64,000 nt of DNA. Origin: Verrucomicrobiota bacterium (GTDB lineage: Bacteria; Verrucomicrobiota; Kiritimatiellia; CAIQIC01; JAGNIJ01). The notes under the pieces were generated by a model. The model did not search any database. It was not told the origin of the DNA and saw only the letters and a program-made list of their open reading frames with translations. Below are positions 33,679 to 41,558 of the stretch, one piece after another. The stretch lies in NCBI GenBank assembly GCA_022710725.1, contig JAKLGK010000004.1:124001-188000 (forward strand). The letters run 5' to 3'. The position numbers were made by a program, and so were the translations under genes. Position 1 is the stretch's first letter. Each line of letters opens with the position of its first letter.

Positions 33679-34280
33679 AACAGGATTACCACAAGCGGTT
33701 TCACGAGCGGCTGGACGGCGAGACCATCCCCCCGGACGCGACGGACGCGGAAGAGGAAGCCCGGCTGACGGCGTATCGCGCGGAGCTCGGCCGGCTCGAA
33801 AACCGACGGGTCCGCGCGCCCGCCGACCTCGCCGCGCGCGTCATGGAGGCCATCACGCCGGCCCCGCGCCCGACTTTCCTGGAATGGCTTTGGACGCTGG
33901 TCCCGACGCGGCGGCAGTGGGCGATTCCCGCGCTGGCCGGCGCCGTGCTCATGCTCGCTCTCCTGCCGGTGCTGCGGCAGCGAAGCGCGCTGTCCGGACC
34001 GCCGCGGATGCTGGTGCACTTCCAGATCCACGCGCCAGGGGCGGAGCGCGTGGAACTCGTCGGGGATTTCAATAACTGGACGGCCGGCACGATCCAACTC
34101 CAGGGCCCGGACGCCTCGGGGCACTGGACGACGGACGTCGAATTGCCCGAGGGGCGCTACGAGTACCAGTTTCTCGTCAACGGCACCACCTGGGTGACGG
34201 ACCCGGGCGCGGAGATCCGACGGCCGGACGGTTTCGGCCGGGAGAATGCCGTCCGCGTGGTCTACGAGGAAAGGAGTTAG
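33675..34280 (+). CDS. anti-sigma-like membrane protein with C-terminal glycogen-binding (CBM48/AMPK-like) domain
   Basis: A 201-aa single-pass membrane protein. The cytoplasmic N-terminus (about 1-75) is charged and helical, as in zinc-less anti-sigma factors. A membrane helix is at about 80-100 (WAIPALAGAVLMLALLPVL). The C-terminal domain (about 112-200) has the isoamylase-N/AMPK-beta glycogen-binding pattern: VELVGDFNNWTAG...MxLQGP-like, GHWTTDVELPEGRYEYQFLVNGTTWVTDP. If extracytoplasmic, this domain could sense alpha-glucans or similar glycans and control release of the sigma factor. That function is inferred from domain order and from translational coupling to the sigma gene. Confidence 0.8.
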   Translation: MKQDYHKRFHERLDGETIPPDATDAEEEARLTAYRAELGRLENRRVRAPADLAARVMEAITPAPRPTFLEWLWTLVPTRRQWAIPALAGAVLMLALLPVLRQRSALSGPPRMLVHFQIHAPGAERVELVGDFNNWTAGTIQLQGPDASGHWTTDVELPEGRYEYQFLVNGTTWVTDPGAEIRRPDGFGRENAVRVVYEERS

Positions 34281-34283
34281 GCG

Positions 34284-35450
34284 ATGAAGCGCAACCTGCT
34301 ATGGCCCCGGGGCCTGGCCGTGCTGCTCGCGCTGCGGGCCGCAGCCGGTGCCTTCGGCCAGACGCCCGCCGCCGGCGAGCCGACGTGGGACGGCCTGGCG
34401 CAGGAGTGTCCAGCCGGGCTGGACCCGCACCGATGGCAGCGGCTGCTTGACCAGTTCAAGGCCGACGGCCTGCCCCCCGCGTCGGCAGAGACGTGTCTCG
34501 GCCCCGCGAGAGAGGCGGCGCGGGATGGCCTCCCCGCGGAGGCCGTCATGGGCCGGCTTGAGGAAGGCGCCACGAAACGTGCGGGAGCCGAGGCCCTGGC
34601 GAAGGCCGCCGAGCAGCGCCTCCAGCACCTGAAGACCGCGGGCAGCTTGTTGCGCGAAGCCGGCTACGGTCAGCGCTCGCCGCGGCACGACGAGTTGATG
34701 ATGTCCGTGACCCTGGCGATGGAAAGCGGGCTGTCCGCGCCCACGCTGCGAGGCGTTCTGGCCCAGGGCTCGGGCGGCCAGAGCGAACGCCTGCGCAGCA
34801 TCGTGGAGGCGGGCGAGACGATGGTTCTCGACGGGATGGATGAACCGACGGTCGGACTGATGATGACGGACTTCACCCAGCGCAACATGCGCCGCTCGGA
34901 AATCATGCGGGCGACCCGTTTCGCGGTGCAGCAGCACAACGCGCGAATGGAGGGCTCCCGTATCCGCCAGCAACTGTGGAACGGCGCCGGGAGCGGCGGC
35001 CGATGGTCCGAAGGAGGCGCGGGAGACGGATCAGGCAACGGGGCCGGACCCGGCGGAGGTGGGGGCGGGTATTCGAGCCGGGGCGGCGGCTCCAGCCGCG
35101 CCGGCGGGGTGTACGGTTCCCCGGCGGCAGGATCTCCCGGCAGCGCGGGAAGCGGCGGCGGGCCGACCACGAGCAGCGGCAGCCCGGGCAGCGGGCCGGG
35201 ACCCGGCAGTTCCTATTCGTCGCCCGGCACATCACCTTCCTCATCCGGCCCCTCTTCCTCCACACCGGGTAATACATCCTCGGATGCCGGCAGCGGGAGC
35301 CCGGGCACCGGCGGATCCGGCAGTAACCAGGGCGGATCCGGCAGTAACCAGGGCGGATCCGGCAGCGGCCAGGGCGGATCCGGCAGCGGCCAGGGCGGAT
35401 CGGACAATCAGGGCAACAGCGGGACGGGCGGCGACTCGTCCAAGAACTGA
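34284..35450 (+). CDS. secreted protein with Gly/Ser tandem-repeat C-terminus
   Basis: A 388-aa exported protein. The signal peptide is about residues 1-25 (ends GAFGQ). The folded N-terminal half (about 30-230) is helical and charged. The C-terminal third (about 235-388) is nearly all Gly, Ser, Pro, Asn and Gln, ending in four exact 7-residue repeats of the GGSGSNQ/GGSGSGQ type. This looks like a disordered surface tether or matrix component. It starts 3 bases after the anti-sigma gene, so it is in the same operon. No family is recognised. Confidence 0.7.
   Translation: MKRNLLWPRGLAVLLALRAAAGAFGQTPAAGEPTWDGLAQECPAGLDPHRWQRLLDQFKADGLPPASAETCLGPAREAARDGLPAEAVMGRLEEGATKRAGAEALAKAAEQRLQHLKTAGSLLREAGYGQRSPRHDELMMSVTLAMESGLSAPTLRGVLAQGSGGQSERLRSIVEAGETMVLDGMDEPTVGLMMTDFTQRNMRRSEIMRATRFAVQQHNARMEGSRIRQQLWNGAGSGGRWSEGGAGDGSGNGAGPGGGGGGYSSRGGGSSRAGGVYGSPAAGSPGSAGSGGGPTTSSGSPGSGPGPGSSYSSPGTSPSSSGPSSSTPGNTSSDAGSGSPGTGGSGSNQGGSGSNQGGSGSGQGGSGSGQGGSDNQGNSGTGGDSSKN
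35310..35393 (+). repeat. four 21-bp tandem repeats
   Basis: Units begin at 35310, 35331, 35352 and 35373; the first two end in GGCAGTAACCAG and the last two in GGCAGCGGCCAG, all starting GGCGGATCC. A partial fifth follows. They encode the Gly/Ser heptads of the secreted protein and can be expected to vary in copy number by slippage. They have no spacers, so this is not a CRISPR array. Confidence 0.9.
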
Positions 35451-35467
35451 ACGGTCCCTCTGCACCG

Positions 35468-36397
35468 GTGAAAATCTTCCCCACCATGAGGCTCGCAACA
35501 GCCGGCCTGGCGGTTTTGCTCGCCGCCGGGAAACTCCGCGCCGCCGAGACGTACCTGACCCCGAGCATCGAGGCCCAGGCAGGCTTCGAACAGAATCGCT
35601 GGACTGAATCCGGCAGCGGCCAGGGCTCTGCGTTCTGGCTGGCTGCGCCGGGAGTGGAATGGCTCCGGTTCGGCCAGAAGACGGAGGCCGCACTGGGCGC
35701 CGAGTACCGCGTGACCAGTTACTTCGAGGAGGGATTCGAATACCGGGAGGAGCCCTCGGGCTATGGCCGCTGGCGCTATTTCGACGGCCCCTACGAGGCC
35801 GGCCTGACGGCCGGGGGCGGCCAGTACCGGGACCGCGCCCTGCCCGACGACGACTGCGCGTACTGGTACGCGCGGCCGTATGCGAGCCGGACGCTGGCGC
35901 GTCGGCCTGCGGAATGGACGCTGGGGGGAACGATTCGGCAAACCTTCTACGACACGTCGGTTTACACGTCGGCCACCGACCGGACCGACCTGCAACTGGA
36001 GGTGCGGCCCGGTCTGCGCTGGCACTTTTCCACGCGGCTCACGCTGTGGGCGGAGGGGTATGCCGAGTGGAACACGTCCGACGCGCCCGAGGCGGAATAC
36101 TCGGGTTTCGGAGCGGCCGCGGGCGGCCAGTATCAGGCCTCGGCCCGATGGACCCTGGGGGCCTGGGCGGAAACGGGAACGCGGGTGTACGACGTCGAGG
36201 TGGACGGCACCGAATGGCGGGACACGCCGCTTCGCGCCGGCGTGTGGACCACGTGCCGGCTCCGGCCTTGGCTGGAACTGCTGGCCGCCGTGGATGGGGA
36301 ATCCTTTTCCAGCACGCTGGACGGCAACGACTACAGCTGGTGGCGGGCGGCGGCCGGGATTCGCCTGGTATTCGAACACGTCATGGGCGCCCGCTGA
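35468..36397 (+). CDS. outer-membrane beta-barrel protein of the sigma/anti-sigma operon
   Basis: A 309-aa probable outer-membrane protein. The N-terminal signal ends near residue 26 (LLAAGKLRAAE). The rest is amphipathic beta-strand with many aromatics (EYRVTSYFEEGFEYREEPSGYGRWRY split over two strands) and ends AAAGIRLVFEHVMGAR. The start is GTG at 35468; an ATG at 35486 is an alternative that still leaves a signal peptide. It is probably the last gene of the sigma operon, 17 bases after the repeat protein. Residues 46-51 (SGSGQG) are encoded by a stray 19-base match to the 21-bp repeats next door. Confidence 0.7.
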   Translation: MKIFPTMRLATAGLAVLLAAGKLRAAETYLTPSIEAQAGFEQNRWTESGSGQGSAFWLAAPGVEWLRFGQKTEAALGAEYRVTSYFEEGFEYREEPSGYGRWRYFDGPYEAGLTAGGGQYRDRALPDDDCAYWYARPYASRTLARRPAEWTLGGTIRQTFYDTSVYTSATDRTDLQLEVRPGLRWHFSTRLTLWAEGYAEWNTSDAPEAEYSGFGAAAGGQYQASARWTLGAWAETGTRVYDVEVDGTEWRDTPLRAGVWTTCRLRPWLELLAAVDGESFSSTLDGNDYSWWRAAAGIRLVFEHVMGAR

Positions 36398-36417
36398 CGC
36401 AGGGTCCAATCCCCCCA

Positions 36418-36446
36418 TTGCCCGCGGGCCGGAGTCGGGGTACAGT
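36418..36446 (+). promoter_or_regulatory. sigma-70-like promoter of the HIT/M16 operon
   Basis: TTGCCC (36418-36423), 17-base spacer, TACAGT (36441-36446), only 6 bases before the ATG at 36453. The mRNA would start at or next to the ATG (leaderless). Confidence 0.45.
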
Positions 36447-36452
36447 GGGACC

Positions 36453-36650
36453 ATGCGCTGGCAGAAGACGAAGGAGTGGATCAGCACGAGCTGGGCTCGA
36501 GCGTGGTTCGCGCTGACGCCGGAGGAGCGGAAGTTCATCGGCGGCATCCTGCTGATCTTCGTCATTGGGCTGGTCGCGCGCTACCTCTACCTGAAATCGG
36601 AAAAGCCCGAGCCGTTCACACCGGCCGGACTGGAAAGGACGGCCCCATGA
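36453..36650 (+). CDS. small single-pass membrane protein
   Basis: A 65-aa protein (MRWQKTKEWISTSWARAWFA...) with one membrane helix at about residues 28-46 (FIGGILLIFVIGLVARYLYL) and a short polar C-terminus. The LTPEERKFIGGILL opening resembles the N-terminal anchor region seen before ComEA-type helix-hairpin-helix domains, but no such domain follows. It overlaps the HIT gene by 4 bases (ATGA). No clear RBS is present and the promoter sits 6 bases upstream. Function is unknown. Confidence 0.6.
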   Translation: MRWQKTKEWISTSWARAWFALTPEERKFIGGILLIFVIGLVARYLYLKSEKPEPFTPAGLERTAP

Positions 36651-37075
36651 ACGAATCCTGCATCTTCTGTAAAATCATCCGCGGCGAGATCCCGTCCACG
36701 CGCGTGTACGAGGACGAGCACACGCTGGCCTTCCTGGACATCGGGCCGCTGGTCAAGGGGCATACGCTGGTCATCCCGAAGCAGCACTTCGACTCGCTCC
36801 GCGACGCCGATCCGGAGGCCGCCGCGCAGGTGATGGTCACGGCGCAGAAGATCGCGCGGGCGCAGTTGAACGGGCTGGGCGCCGACGGCGTCAATATCCA
36901 CCAGGCCAACGGCCGGGTGGCGGGCCAGGTGGTCCCCCACCTGCACGTGCACGTTGTGCCGCGGTTCAAGGACGACGGCTACCACTGGAACTGGAAGGCC
37001 GGGAAGTACGCCGGGGCGGACGAGTCCAACGGCATGGCCGAGAAGATCCGGCAGGGATTGAAGCAGACGGCATGA
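36647..37075 (+). CDS. HIT-family nucleotide hydrolase/transferase
   Basis: A 142-aa histidine-triad protein. It has the hallmark HLHVHVVPR at 98-106 (H98, H100, H102) plus CIFC at 5-8 and GHTLVIPK. HIT proteins of this HINT/Hit branch hydrolyse nucleoside phosphoramidates or dinucleotides in the cytoplasm. It is slightly longer than typical HINT proteins (about 115-140 aa). It is translationally coupled on both sides (ATGA overlaps) with the small membrane protein and the Minf_1886 gene. Confidence 0.92.
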   Translation: MNESCIFCKIIRGEIPSTRVYEDEHTLAFLDIGPLVKGHTLVIPKQHFDSLRDADPEAAAQVMVTAQKIARAQLNGLGADGVNIHQANGRVAGQVVPHLHVHVVPRFKDDGYHWNWKAGKYAGADESNGMAEKIRQGLKQTA

Positions 37076-37494
37076 AGAAACCAAGCTACGAGGAAAGCCT
37101 GCAGCAGGTCGCGCGCGAGGATCCGCGGTACGACGTGGAGGCCTACGAGTTCCTGCGCGAGGCGCTGGATTTCACCATCAAGCTGCTCTCCAAGCCCACG
37201 GAAGGCCCGGCGCGGCACGTCACCGGAGGGGAGTTGCTCGAAGGCATCCGCCAGTACGCGCTCCAAGAATTCGGGCCGATGGCGCTGACCGTGCTGAACC
37301 GCTGGGGCGTCCGGCGCTGCGAGGATATCGGAGAAATGGTGTTCAATCTGGTCGAGAAGGGCATCCTCGGCAAGACCGAGCGGGACAAGAAGGAAGATTT
37401 TTCGGGCGGCTATGACTTCAAGCAGGCCTTCCGGGAGCCGTTCCTGGCCGGCGGCAAGGCGGACCTGCCCGCCCCGCCCGGAAGGGATAACTGA
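37072..37494 (+). CDS. Minf_1886-family protein
   Basis: A 140-aa cytoplasmic protein of a conserved PVC-type family of unknown biochemical role. The diagnostic stretches are RYDVEAYEFLREALDFT, HVTGGELLEGIRQYALQEFG, WGVRRCEDIGEMVFNLVEKG and FSGGYDFKQAFREPF. The length is normal for the family. Overlap with the HIT gene and a 3-base gap to the M16 peptidase place it in a compact operon. It is one of the better phylum markers in the window. Confidence 0.9.
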   Translation: MKKPSYEESLQQVAREDPRYDVEAYEFLREALDFTIKLLSKPTEGPARHVTGGELLEGIRQYALQEFGPMALTVLNRWGVRRCEDIGEMVFNLVEKGILGKTERDKKEDFSGGYDFKQAFREPFLAGGKADLPAPPGRDN

Positions 37495-37497
37495 AAT

Positions 37498-40140
37498 ATG
37501 GCCACGCGATGGCTGATTACCTTTCTGCTGGCGCTCCTGGCCGCGCGGCCGGCGGCGAGGGCGGCGGAGCCGGGTGGGAATCCCGTCGAGACGTTGCGCA
37601 GGGCGCACGAGGGGCTCCGGCGCACGGTGCTGAACAACGGGATGGCGCTGCTGGTCAAGGAGGACCACAGCGCGCCGGTCGTGGCGATCCAGGTCTGGGT
37701 CGGCAGCGGGTCCATCCACGAGCAGGAATGGCTGGGCGCGGGACTGTCCCACTTCGTCGAACACATGATCTTCAAGGGGACCCCCACCCGCTCGCCGGGC
37801 GAGATCAGCCGGCAGATCAGCGACGCGGGCGGGGACATCAACGCGTACACCGGCTTCGACCGGACGGTCTTCCACGTGACGCTGCCCGCGAGGAACTGGA
37901 CCGTCGGCCTCGATGTGCTCGCGGACGCCGTGATGAACGCCTCGTTCCCGGAGGAGGAATGGGCCCGGGAGCGGGAGGTGATCCTGCGGGAGTTCGCGAT
38001 GCACCGCGACAATCCCGACCGCGAGGTCGGCCAGATGCTCTGGGCCAATGCCTTCCGGGCACATCCGTACCGCATCCCGGTGATCGGCTACGAGGACGTG
38101 TTCACCGCGACGACCCGGGATGACCTCGCGGCCTATTTCCGCCGGAACTACACGCCGGACAACATGATCGTCTCCATCGTCGGCGACGTGCCGGCCGACG
38201 AAGTGGAGCAGCGCGTAAAAGAAACGTTTGCCGGCTTCGCCCGCCGGGCCCGGGCCCCTCTGCTTCTGCCCGCGGAGCCGGTCCAGATTTCCCCGCGCTT
38301 CGAACGAAGAACGGGACCGTACGAGGTGACCCGGGTGCGCATGGCCTGGCCCACCGTCCCGATGAATCATCCGGATGCCGCCGCGCTCGACGTCCTGGCC
38401 GCCCTGATGGGACAGGGACGCAGTTCGCGCCTGACGTCCGAACTCGTGGAAAAGCGCAAGCTGGCTTTCGACCTGTCGGCCTGGTCATACACGCCGCTCG
38501 ATATCGGCCTGTTCGGGATCGGTGGCACCTGCGATCCGGCCCGCGAGACCGACCTGCTGAACGCCGTCGAGGAAGACGTGGCCGGCTGGGCCGCCATGAC
38601 CGTTCCGCCCGAAGATCTGGCCAAGGCCCGGCGGCAGGTCCTCGTCGGCGAACTGTCGTCGCTGGAGGACATGGCCGGGCAGGCGGCCAGCTTCGCCTCG
38701 GGTGAGTTCTACGCCGCCGATCCGCGCTTCAGCGAACGGTATCTCCAGGGCGTAGAGCGAGTGGACGCGGCCTCCTTGCGTGACGTGGCCCGGCGCTACC
38801 TGTCGCCCGAGAAGAGAACCCTGGTCATCCTGGCCCCGGCCGGCACCGGCGCCACGGTCCAGGCCGTCGAGCCGCCGCGGCCCGGATCCGACGTCGTTAA
38901 AATCGAGTTGCCCGGCGGTATCCCGCTGATCGTTCGGGAGGACCACCGCCTGCCGTTCGTGAACGTCGCCATCGTGCTTCGCGGCGGGCTGTTGAGCGAG
39001 GATGCGGATCGCAACGGCATCACGCCGCTCATGGCGGAACTGCTGACCCGGGGCACCGCGTCGAGATCGTCCGAGGAAATCGCGCAGCAGGTGGAACAGC
39101 TGGGCGGCTCGCTCTCGGCCTTCTCGGGCTGGAACAGCTTCGGCCTGCAGGCGCGCGGCTTGAGCCAGGATGCCGCCGTGTTCCTGGACCTCGCGGCGGA
39201 GTGCCTGCTCCAGCCCTCCTTCGATCCGGCTGAAATCGACAAGCAGCGCGACCTGCAGAAGGCCGCCATCCGGCGTCAGCGCGAGCAACCCATGTACCGG
39301 GCGCAGGTGGCCCTGCAGGAAGCGCTGTTTCCGGGCCACCCCTACCGGCTCCCCGAGCTGGGCACGGAGGAAAGCGTGGACCGCATCCGGCGCGAGGATC
39401 TCGTTGCCCACCTTCAGAAGCTGGCCGTCTCCGGCAACCTGGCCCTCTCCGTGTTCGGCGATATCGACCCAGAGGAGGCCCGGCGGCTCGTGGAGAAGGC
39501 GTTTGCGGGCGTTCCCCGAGGCCAAGCTCCCGAACCGCCGCGCGTCGCCTCTGCTCCGACGCTGCCATCGCGCTCGGAATCGCGTGAACCCCGGGAGCAG
39601 GCCATCCTGCTGGTGGGCTACCCGGGCGTGGATGTCCGCGATCCGCGGTGCGACGCCCTGGCCGTGGTCCGCGACACCTTGAGCGGGCTCTCATCCGACC
39701 TCGGCGTGGAAGTGCGGGACCGGCGCGGCCTGGCCTATTTCGTCGGCGCCTTCTCGCGCGAAGGGCTGCAGCCCGGGCTGTTCGCGCTGTACGCCGGGGC
39801 CAAGGAAGACACCGTCCAGCAAGTCGAGGAACTGATGGCCGCGCAGGTCGAACGGCTGGGACGGGAAGGCCCGAGGCCCGAGGAACTGCAGCGCGCGGTC
39901 GAGCAGCTGGTCGCCGGCCACCAGATGAGCCTGCAGGATAACGACGGGCTGGCCCAGCTGTGCGCGCTGCATGAGCTATACGGCCTCGGATACCGGTATG
40001 CCTTCACGGCGGAGGAACGCTGGCGCGCCCTGACCGTGGAGCAGGTGCGCGATGCCGCCGCCTCGCTGTTGAAGCCCGACCGGCAGGCCGTTTCGATCGT
40101 GCTGCCCGAAACCTCCAAAACCCACGGAGAGAAGAAATGA
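37498..40140 (+). CDS. M16-family zinc metallopeptidase, two-domain
   Basis: An 880-aa exported insulinase/PqqL-like peptidase. The signal peptide is about residues 1-22 (ends RPAARAAE). The first M16 repeat carries the inverted zinc motif H85-F-V-E88-H89 and the downstream glutamate in EREVILREFAMHRDN. The second repeat (about 465-870) starts LPGGIPLIVREDHRLPF but has GITPLMAELLTRG in place of HxxEH, so it is the inactive half of the clam-shell, as usual in this family. It probably degrades or processes peptides in the periplasm. The stop overlaps the DUF1844 gene (ATGA). Confidence 0.93.
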   Translation: MATRWLITFLLALLAARPAARAAEPGGNPVETLRRAHEGLRRTVLNNGMALLVKEDHSAPVVAIQVWVGSGSIHEQEWLGAGLSHFVEHMIFKGTPTRSPGEISRQISDAGGDINAYTGFDRTVFHVTLPARNWTVGLDVLADAVMNASFPEEEWAREREVILREFAMHRDNPDREVGQMLWANAFRAHPYRIPVIGYEDVFTATTRDDLAAYFRRNYTPDNMIVSIVGDVPADEVEQRVKETFAGFARRARAPLLLPAEPVQISPRFERRTGPYEVTRVRMAWPTVPMNHPDAAALDVLAALMGQGRSSRLTSELVEKRKLAFDLSAWSYTPLDIGLFGIGGTCDPARETDLLNAVEEDVAGWAAMTVPPEDLAKARRQVLVGELSSLEDMAGQAASFASGEFYAADPRFSERYLQGVERVDAASLRDVARRYLSPEKRTLVILAPAGTGATVQAVEPPRPGSDVVKIELPGGIPLIVREDHRLPFVNVAIVLRGGLLSEDADRNGITPLMAELLTRGTASRSSEEIAQQVEQLGGSLSAFSGWNSFGLQARGLSQDAAVFLDLAAECLLQPSFDPAEIDKQRDLQKAAIRRQREQPMYRAQVALQEALFPGHPYRLPELGTEESVDRIRREDLVAHLQKLAVSGNLALSVFGDIDPEEARRLVEKAFAGVPRGQAPEPPRVASAPTLPSRSESREPREQAILLVGYPGVDVRDPRCDALAVVRDTLSGLSSDLGVEVRDRRGLAYFVGAFSREGLQPGLFALYAGAKEDTVQQVEELMAAQVERLGREGPRPEELQRAVEQLVAGHQMSLQDNDGLAQLCALHELYGLGYRYAFTAEERWRALTVEQVRDAAASLLKPDRQAVSIVLPETSKTHGEKK

Positions 40141-40517
40141 AAGAAGAAGCGCGCGACGCCGAGATGCACAAGTCCCTGTTCGTCCAGCTTGTCATGATGC
40201 TGGCCACCTCGGCCAGCCAGGCGATGGGCAAGCTCGTTAACCCGGCCACGAAAAAAACCGAGGTGAACGTGGAGGCCGCCGAGGCCACCATCGACCTGCT
40301 GGACATGATCGAGGCCAAGACCAAGGGCAACCTCGACCGGGACGAGGAGCGCCTGCTGAAGGACACGCTCATGTCCCTCAAGTTGACCTTCGTGGAAACC
40401 CGGAATGCGGCGCCGGCCGCTGCGCCCGCCGAATCGGCTGAACCCGCCGCGGCGCCGGGATCAAAGGTGGAAGGCGGCCCGGCCGGCCAGGAGCCGCGGT
40501 TCCACAAGTCGTATTGA
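40137..40517 (+). CDS. DUF1844 domain protein
   Basis: A 126-aa soluble protein matching DUF1844: FVQLVMMLATSASQAMGKLVNP, then helical VNVEAAEATIDLLDMIEAKTKGNL, ERLLKDTLMSLKLTFVE. The C-terminal 40 residues are Ala/Pro-rich and probably disordered. The family is widespread in Planctomycetes, Verrucomicrobia, Acidobacteria and Deltaproteobacteria without a known function. It is the last gene of the operon; a minus-strand gene ends 6 bases beyond its stop. Confidence 0.9.
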   Translation: MKEEARDAEMHKSLFVQLVMMLATSASQAMGKLVNPATKKTEVNVEAAEATIDLLDMIEAKTKGNLDRDEERLLKDTLMSLKLTFVETRNAAPAAAPAESAEPAAAPGSKVEGGPAGQEPRFHKSY

Positions 40518-40523
40518 CCCGGC

Positions 40524-41543
40524 TTACCGGCGGATGTCGAGATAGACCGGGTAATGGTCCGACGCGTGGTGGGGGTCCACGCCGGGCAGGGCGGTGATAT
40601 CCGCCGTGTTCACGCCCTTCTGCAGCACGTGCGGTTCGCCCGCCACCCAGGGCGGTTCGGTCAGGCCCGGCGTGACGACGAAGCGGTCAAAAGCGGCCGG
40701 AGGGAATATTTTCGCCGGGTCGCCATACCGGGTGGGAATCGTTTCCCGCTCGCTCATGGGATGCCCGCGCCAGAGATCCACCCAGTCGCCCAGGGGCCGG
40801 AGCGTCGGATCCCGCGCAAACTCCGGCATGTCCGGGTCGGTATTGGTGTCCCCCAGCATCAGCACGTCCCACTCGCGATCGTTGTAGGTCCGGCGGAAGC
40901 TCTCGGCATCCTCCCGCAGCAGGCGCAGCGCGTTGACCCGCTGGGCGTAGTTGACTGAGCGATCGCCGCTGAAGTTGGACTTCAAGTGCACCGCATACAC
41001 CAGCAGGTTCCGGCCCTGTTCCAACTCGATGTAAAAGCTCAACAGGCCGCGCGGGGGACTGTGGATGCCGTCCAGATAGCCGAAATCCAGCTCGCGCAAG
41101 CCCCGGATCGGCAGGCGCGAGAGGACCGCCAGGTTCAGCTTCTCGGGCCAGTCCGGGGCGCTCTTGATGCGCGTGACGGCGGCCACCGGGTACGGCGCCG
41201 GCAGCGCGCGGTTGAGCAGTTCAAGCGAGGTCTCGTTCTCGATCTCCTCGATGACCAGGATATCGGGATCGATCTCGGCCACGAGGGCGGCGGCGGCCTT
41301 CGCCTGGATCTCCGCGTGCGCCGGGATCCGGGGCTCCTTGTCGTCCACGCCGTCCGTGAAATTCTCGATGTTGTAACTGGCGAGCCGCACGTGGTCGCCC
41401 ACGGCGCCCGTGGCCCCGGCGTCGTACCGAACGATGCGGGGCGGCTGGATCGGAACCTCGCCGGACATGCGTCGGAAGCCGGCCGCACCGGCGTCCCGGC
41501 TCACAGCGAGGGCCACGGCAACCAATACGACGGGGTATTTCAT
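40524..41543 (-). CDS. exported endonuclease/exonuclease/phosphatase-fold protein
   Basis: A 339-aa protein with a signal peptide of about 20 residues (ends SRDAGA). The catalytic fold is recognised from LASYNIENF, ILVIEEIENETSLELL (metal-binding Glu), VYAVHLKSNFSG, DVLMLGDTNTDP and the terminal HHASDHYPVYLD. It therefore belongs to the DNase I/EEP superfamily and may be a secreted nuclease or phosphodiesterase. AAAGGA precedes the ATG. It follows the phosphatase-like gene after 15 bases and is probably co-transcribed with it. Confidence 0.88.
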   Translation of the reverse strand: MKYPVVLVAVALAVSRDAGAAGFRRMSGEVPIQPPRIVRYDAGATGAVGDHVRLASYNIENFTDGVDDKEPRIPAHAEIQAKAAAALVAEIDPDILVIEEIENETSLELLNRALPAPYPVAAVTRIKSAPDWPEKLNLAVLSRLPIRGLRELDFGYLDGIHSPPRGLLSFYIELEQGRNLLVYAVHLKSNFSGDRSVNYAQRVNALRLLREDAESFRRTYNDREWDVLMLGDTNTDPDMPEFARDPTLRPLGDWVDLWRGHPMSERETIPTRYGDPAKIFPPAAFDRFVVTPGLTEPPWVAGEPHVLQKGVNTADITALPGVDPHHASDHYPVYLDIRR

Positions 41544-41558
41544 GACGAGTCCTTTGGA

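Noticed and set aside
35310..35393. Possible CRISPR array
   Set aside because: The 21-bp units are directly adjacent with no spacers and encode Gly/Ser heptads in frame.
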